8,748 nucleotides of DNA from AC-37 sp036389105 (GTDB taxonomy: Bacteria; Actinomycetota; Thermoleophilia; Solirubrobacterales; Thermoleophilaceae). This document shows, piece after piece, positions 5,695-8,748 of this stretch. The notes under the pieces were generated by a model. It saw only the letters and a program-made list of their open reading frames with translations, was not told the DNA's origin and searched no databases. A program made the translations under genes and the position numbers. The stretch covers positions 1 to 8,748 of the forward strand of contig DASVQK010000183.1 of the NCBI GenBank assembly GCA_036389105.1, written 5' to 3'. Position 1 is the stretch's first letter; each line of letters starts with the position of its first letter.

Positions 5695-6848
5695 GGCGAC
5701 CGGTGGTAGGCGCGCCGCACGCGCGGGGTGAGCGCGCACGTCACCTCGTAGTTGATCGTGCCGATCGCCCGCGCCACCTCCTCGCAGAGGATGCGCTCGG
5801 CGCCCTGCTCGCCGATCAGGACGGCGCGGTCGCCCGGCTCGACGTCCGTGGTGGGCCCCAGGTCGATCGTCACGTTGTCCATGCTGACGGTCCCGACCAG
5901 CGGGTGCGACCGCCCGCGCACCAGCGCGCGCCCGTTGTTCGACAGCGAGCGCCGCCAGCCGTCGCCGTAGCCGATCGGCAGCACCCCGACCATCGTCGGC
6001 TCGGAGGCGCGCCAGGTCTGGCCGTAGCCCGCGCCGTCGCCCGGTTGGAAGTGCTTCACGGCGCCCACGTACGACTCGAGCTGGAGCGCGGGCTCCAGGT
6101 CCCGCGCGGCCGGGTCCTCCTGGAACGGGTCGAGGCCGTAGATCGCGACGCCGCAGCGCACGAGGTCGAAGTGCGAGGCGGGCTCGCGCAGCGCCGCCGC
6201 GCTGTTCGCCGCGTGCACCACGAGGCCCGGGTGCAGGCCGCGCAGCTCGTCGGCAAGCGGGGCGAAGCGCCCCAGCTGCGCGGGGAAGTGGTCGTCGCCG
6301 GTCTCGTCCGCCGTGGCGAAGTGCGTCATCAGCCCCGCCAGCTCCATCCGGTCGTCGCCGGCCACCTCCCCGCAAAGCGCGCGCACCTCGTCCTCGTCGC
6401 GCGTGCCGAGCCGGCCCATGCCGCTGTCCAGCTTCACGTGCACGCGCGGCCGCGACGCCCCCGCGCGCTCGGGCAGCGCGGCCGCGAACTCGCGCCGCCA
6501 GGCCACCACGTCCGCGTCGGCGAGCAGCGCGGTGCGCACGTCGGCCGGAGTCAGTGCGCCCATGACCAGCAGCCGGGCGGCAACGCCCGCCCCGCGCAGC
6601 TGCGCGGCCTCGGCCGCGGTGGCCACCGCGAGCCACGTGGCGCCGCCCGCCAGCGCGGCGCGGGCGGACTGGACGGCGCCGTGGCCGTAGCCGTCGGCCT
6701 TCACCACGGCGCACAGCTCCGCACCGGCGGCGAGGGAGCCCTTCAGCCGGACGCAGTTGCGCTCGATCGCGCCCGCGTCCACGCGCGCGAGCGCCCGCTC
6801 GGGAGCGCCGGCGCTACTCGGCAGCGAGCGCCCCCAGCACGTCCGCAC
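5691..6848 (-). CDS. alr: Alanine racemase
   Basis: A fold-type III PLP enzyme of 385 residues from this start. It converts L-Ala to D-Ala in the cytoplasm for peptidoglycan. Visible key residues are the PLP lysine K50 in AVVKADGYGHG and a K139/R146 pair in VKLDSGMGRLG, matching the carbamylated Lys and substrate Arg. Also present are H176 (MTHFATAD), R231 (FDLVRCGVAIYG), the opposite-face catalytic tyrosine Y275 (GAGYGQTW) and M333 (VSMDN). The set is complete, so it should be active. The start is uncertain. The family usually begins a few residues before RALARVDAGAI (residue 18), and the only standard start codon in that zone is GTG at 6848, which overlaps the CBS gene by 35 bases. A non-standard CTG near 6824 is the alternative. 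The 3' end overlaps the CCA gene by four bases. Confidence 0.96.
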   Translation of the reverse strand: MRTCWGRSLPSSAGAPERALARVDAGAIERNCVRLKGSLAAGAELCAVVKADGYGHGAVQSARAALAGGATWLAVATAAEAAQLRGAGVAARLLVMGALTPADVRTALLADADVVAWRREFAAALPERAGASRPRVHVKLDSGMGRLGTRDEDEVRALCGEVAGDDRMELAGLMTHFATADETGDDHFPAQLGRFAPLADELRGLHPGLVVHAANSAAALREPASHFDLVRCGVAIYGLDPFQEDPAARDLEPALQLESYVGAVKHFQPGDGAGYGQTWRASEPTMVGVLPIGYGDGWRRSLSNNGRALVRGRSHPLVGTVSMDNVTIDLGPTTDVEPGDRAVLIGEQGAERILCEEVARAIGTINYEVTCALTPRVRRAYHRSP

Positions 6849-7278
6849 GCGTGACGACGCCCACCAGGCGCCCGTTCTCCAGCACCGGCAGGCGGTTGTG
6901 GCCGCTGTCCGCGATCAGCCTGCCGGCCTTGCGAACCGGATCGTCGGCCTCCACCGTGACCGGGTCGGCGGTCATCATGTCGCGCGCGCTGGCCGCGGCC
7001 GCCTTGTGGAAGCGCTCCTCGAAGCGGCGCACCGCCTCGGGCATGAACACCATCCCGCCGAAGAGCTCGACGTAGTGCGGGATATGCAGGTCGCCCTCGT
7101 CGTCGGCGATCACCAGGTCGGACTCGGTGACGATGCCCTGGAGCCTGCCGTCGGCGTCCACAACTGGAAGCCCGGGCAGCTCGTGGCTGCGCATGAGGCG
7201 GACCACCTCCTCCACGGACGCGTCGGGCGCGACCGTCGCGGGGTCGGCGGTCATCACGTCGCGCACGAGGCCGGCCAT
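6814..7278 (-). CDS. CBS-domain-pair protein
   Basis: A 154-residue protein made almost entirely of two CBS motifs. The first is VRDVMTADPATVAPDASVEEVVRLM through LPVVDADGRLQGIVTESDLV (about residues 5-57). The second is ARDMMTADPVTVEADDPVRKAG through LPVLENGRLVGVVTRADVL (about 97-150). An insert of roughly 40 residues between them (DEGDLHIPHYVELFGG...FEERF) is, as I recall, common to stand-alone CBS proteins. CBS pairs bind adenine nucleotides, SAM or Mg-ATP and act as energy or metal sensors; the ligand here is unknown. The ATG at 7278 lies ten bases after the nnr stop codon. TAGGGT overlapping that stop serves either as Shine-Dalgarno (AGGG) or as a -10. The partner, if any, is not visible, although an Mg2+ transporter and Nnr lie in the same train. 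Confidence 0.95.
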   Translation of the reverse strand: MAGLVRDVMTADPATVAPDASVEEVVRLMRSHELPGLPVVDADGRLQGIVTESDLVIADDEGDLHIPHYVELFGGMVFMPEAVRRFEERFHKAAAASARDMMTADPVTVEADDPVRKAGRLIADSGHNRLPVLENGRLVGVVTRADVLGALAAE

Positions 7279-7284
7279 GCCGTG

Positions 7285-7290
7285 ACCCTA
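7285..7290 (-). promoter_or_regulatory. TAGGGT at the nnr stop: Shine-Dalgarno or -10 of the CBS gene
   Basis: On the minus strand TAGGGT contains the nnr stop codon TAG and lies six bases before the CBS-gene ATG. AGGG is a serviceable ribosome binding site. The same hexamer also fits an actinobacterial -10 at leaderless distance, the geometry seen before infA. No -35 is recognisable, so the ribosome-binding reading is preferred. Confidence 0.4.
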
Positions 7291-8748
7291 GCGAGTCCGG
7301 CGGGCGCCGAAGGCCGCCGGCAGCGCCTCGATCACGTCGCCGGCCACCACGTGGTCGGCGCCCAGGCGCTCCGCGGCCACCCTTCCCGCACGCGCGTGCG
7401 TGAGCACGCCGGCGGCGGCGGCCTCGAACGCGTCCAGCCCCTTCGACAGCAGCGCGCCGATCGCCCCGGACAGCACGTCGCCCGTGCCCGCCGTGGCCAG
7501 CGCGGCGGTGGCACCCGGGCTGATCGCGACGGGGCCGCCGCCGGGCTGGGCGACGATCGTGTCGTCGCCCTTCAGCACGACGATCGCGCCCGTCGCCTCC
7601 GCCGCCTCGCGCGCGCGCTCCAGCCGGTGCGCCGACACGTCGTCGGACTCGGTGTCCAGGAGCCGCGCAAGCTCGCCGGCGTGCGGGGTCAGGATCGTGG
7701 GCCCCGGGCGCTCGCGCAGGGTCTCGATCGCGCCCACGTGCGCGTTCAGCCCGTCGGCGTCGATCAGGAGCGGCGCCTCCACCGTGCGCGCCACCTGGCG
7801 CGCGAACTCCCGTGCGCCGTCGCTGCGCCCCAGGCCGGGGCCCAGCACCACGGCGCCCGCCCGCCCGGCCAGCTCCCGCACCTGCTCCACGCCGGCCGGC
7901 ACGTGCATCCCGTCGTGCTCGGGCAGCCCGCGCGTCACGGCCTCGAGCAGCCGCAGCGCCACGGCCTGCTGAGCCGACTCCGGCACCGCCAGCTGCACGT
8001 AGCCGGCGCCCGTGCGCTGGGCGCCCAGCGCGGCCATGCAGGGGGCACCCGTGTAGCCGGCGGCGCCGCCCGCGATCACGATCGTGCCCGACTGGAACTT
8101 CGACCCGTCGCGCGTGCGGTGGGGGTACAGGTCCAGCACGCGGTCCCCGATCAGGCCGGCCGTCGCGCCGCCCGGCGCCCCGCGCGGGATGCCGATCTCG
8201 ATCGTCTCCACGCGACCGGAGTGGAAGGTCCCCGGCGCCACGTGCAGGCCGATCTTGGAGCCGTGGAACGTGGCGGTCGCCCGTGCGCGCACGGCGTCGC
8301 CCTCGATCTCGCCTGTGGACGCGTTGACCCCCGACGGCACGTCGCAGGCAACCACCGGCGCGTCGCACCCGTTGATCGCCTCGATGGCGCCCCTGACAGG
8401 CTCCCGCGGCTCACCCTCGAAACCGGTGCCCAGCATCGCGTCCACGATCGCGGCCGAGCCGCGCAGACGCTCGGGCTCGAACGGCTCGGGCCCGGTGCCC
8501 TGCAGGCGCTCGAGGTTGGCCAGCGCGTCACCGCGCAGCTCGCCGAAGTCGCCCACGGCCAGGACCTCGACCTCGCGCCCCTCCTCGCGCAGGACCCGCG
8601 CCGCCACCAGGCCGTCGCCGCCGTTGTTGCCCTTCCCGCAGACGACTCGAATCGGACCGTCGCCTCCGGCCGCGGCGGCCGTCACGCGCGCCAGACCGAT
8701 CCCCGCCCGCTCCATCAGGTCGAGCGACGGCACGCCCTGCTCCTCGAT
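7288..8748 (-). CDS. nnr: Bifunctional NAD(P)H-hydrate epimerase/dehydratase, 5' end outside the window
   Basis: 486 residues are visible and the frame stays open to the window edge, starting IEEQG before PSLDLMERAG. This is the usual internal sequence of YjeF/Nnr proteins, so the GTG at 8733 is not the real start and roughly 20 residues are missing. The N-terminal epimerase domain has GKGNNGGDG (visible residues 38-46), DAMLGTG (103-109) and DVPSG (136-140). The C-terminal ribokinase-like dehydratase has LGPGLG (302-307), DADGLN (330-335), LTPHAGE (353-359), LKGDDT and GTGDVLSG (421-428, catalytic Asp at 424). Together the domains epimerise and dehydrate NADHX/NADPHX, repairing hydrated cofactor, with ADP or ATP as cosubstrate of the dehydratase. 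It is the first visible gene of the train, nine bases from the CBS gene. Confidence 0.97.
   Translation of the reverse strand: MEEQGVPSLDLMERAGIGLARVTAAAAGGDGPIRVVCGKGNNGGDGLVAARVLREEGREVEVLAVGDFGELRGDALANLERLQGTGPEPFEPERLRGSAAIVDAMLGTGFEGEPREPVRGAIEAINGCDAPVVACDVPSGVNASTGEIEGDAVRARATATFHGSKIGLHVAPGTFHSGRVETIEIGIPRGAPGGATAGLIGDRVLDLYPHRTRDGSKFQSGTIVIAGGAAGYTGAPCMAALGAQRTGAGYVQLAVPESAQQAVALRLLEAVTRGLPEHDGMHVPAGVEQVRELAGRAGAVVLGPGLGRSDGAREFARQVARTVEAPLLIDADGLNAHVGAIETLRERPGPTILTPHAGELARLLDTESDDVSAHRLERAREAAEATGAIVVLKGDDTIVAQPGGGPVAISPGATAALATAGTGDVLSGAIGALLSKGLDAFEAAAAGVLTHARAGRVAAERLGADHVVAGDVIEALPAAFGARRTR

Noticed and set aside
5695..6714. N-terminal extension of the CCA-type frame (to 824 residues)
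   Set aside because: It covers alr in another frame and lacks any domain; the ATG at 5694 sits just before the nucleotidyltransferase head.
4471..6854. Long plus-strand open frames (412 and 383 codons) antisense to the CCA-type and alr genes
   Set aside because: They mirror genes with complete catalytic motifs on the minus strand, have His/Arg/Gln-rich shadow composition and show no recognisable domain.
6743..8368. 541-codon minus-strand frame over nnr, the CBS gene and the alr start
   Set aside because: Arg/Gly/Ala shadow of nnr and the CBS gene, both of which carry clear motifs in their own frames.
1..8748. tRNA/rRNA genes, CRISPR arrays, insertion sequences, toxin-antitoxin or defence genes
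   Set aside because: Reading both strands I found no tRNA-like cloverleaf, repeat-spacer array, transposase motif or defence-type domain; the window is ordinary chromosomal housekeeping DNA.

Overview
The window is very GC-rich DNA, almost wall-to-wall genes, and reads like the chromosome of a high-GC actinobacterium. The protein style (Ala/Arg/Glu/Asp-rich housekeeping enzymes, GTG starts, short -10 elements next to start codons) would fit the Thermoleophilia/Solirubrobacterales. That placement is an inference from style, not from a marker gene. No mobile element, CRISPR array, tRNA/rRNA gene or phage gene is visible.

Layout, left to right. (1) 29-433: a small GNAT-like protein on the minus strand is divergent from a LysR-type regulator on the plus strand (432-1364). 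Their 100-bp shared intergenic region holds a plausible minus-strand promoter and two LysR-type T-N11-A dyads. (2) 1370-1863: the regulator converges on infA (translation initiation factor IF-1), which lies just downstream of a cold-shock-protein gene (csp). Between csp and infA is a perfect 15-bp GC hairpin, followed immediately by a -10-like hexamer placed so that infA would be transcribed without a leader. (3) 1864-2054: the csp leader/promoter region, with two small inverted repeats. (4) 2055-8748: a tight minus-strand gene train, in transcription order nnr (5' end outside the window), a CBS-pair protein, alr, a CCA-adding-enzyme-type nucleotidyltransferase, a CorA-type Mg2+ transporter, a HIT protein and an enoyl-CoA hydratase/isomerase. 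Four of its six junctions overlap, two of them as ATGA.

Functionally the long train is a housekeeping mix: repair of damaged NAD(P)H (Nnr), D-alanine for peptidoglycan (Alr), tRNA 3'-end CCA synthesis or repair (CCA enzyme), divalent cation transport (CorA), nucleotide phosphoramidate or related hydrolysis (HIT) and acyl-CoA chemistry (Ech). The csp-infA pair joins two small OB-fold RNA-binding proteins that both act on translation.

I do not see a new multi-gene system. The observations most worth a second look are regulatory: the csp/infA hairpin abutting a leaderless-type -10, an infA gene outside a ribosomal-protein cluster, and the paired LysR boxes, one of which covers the regulator's own ribosome binding site and start codon. 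No gene-free stretch exceeds 300 bases; the longest is 191 bases (1864-2054).
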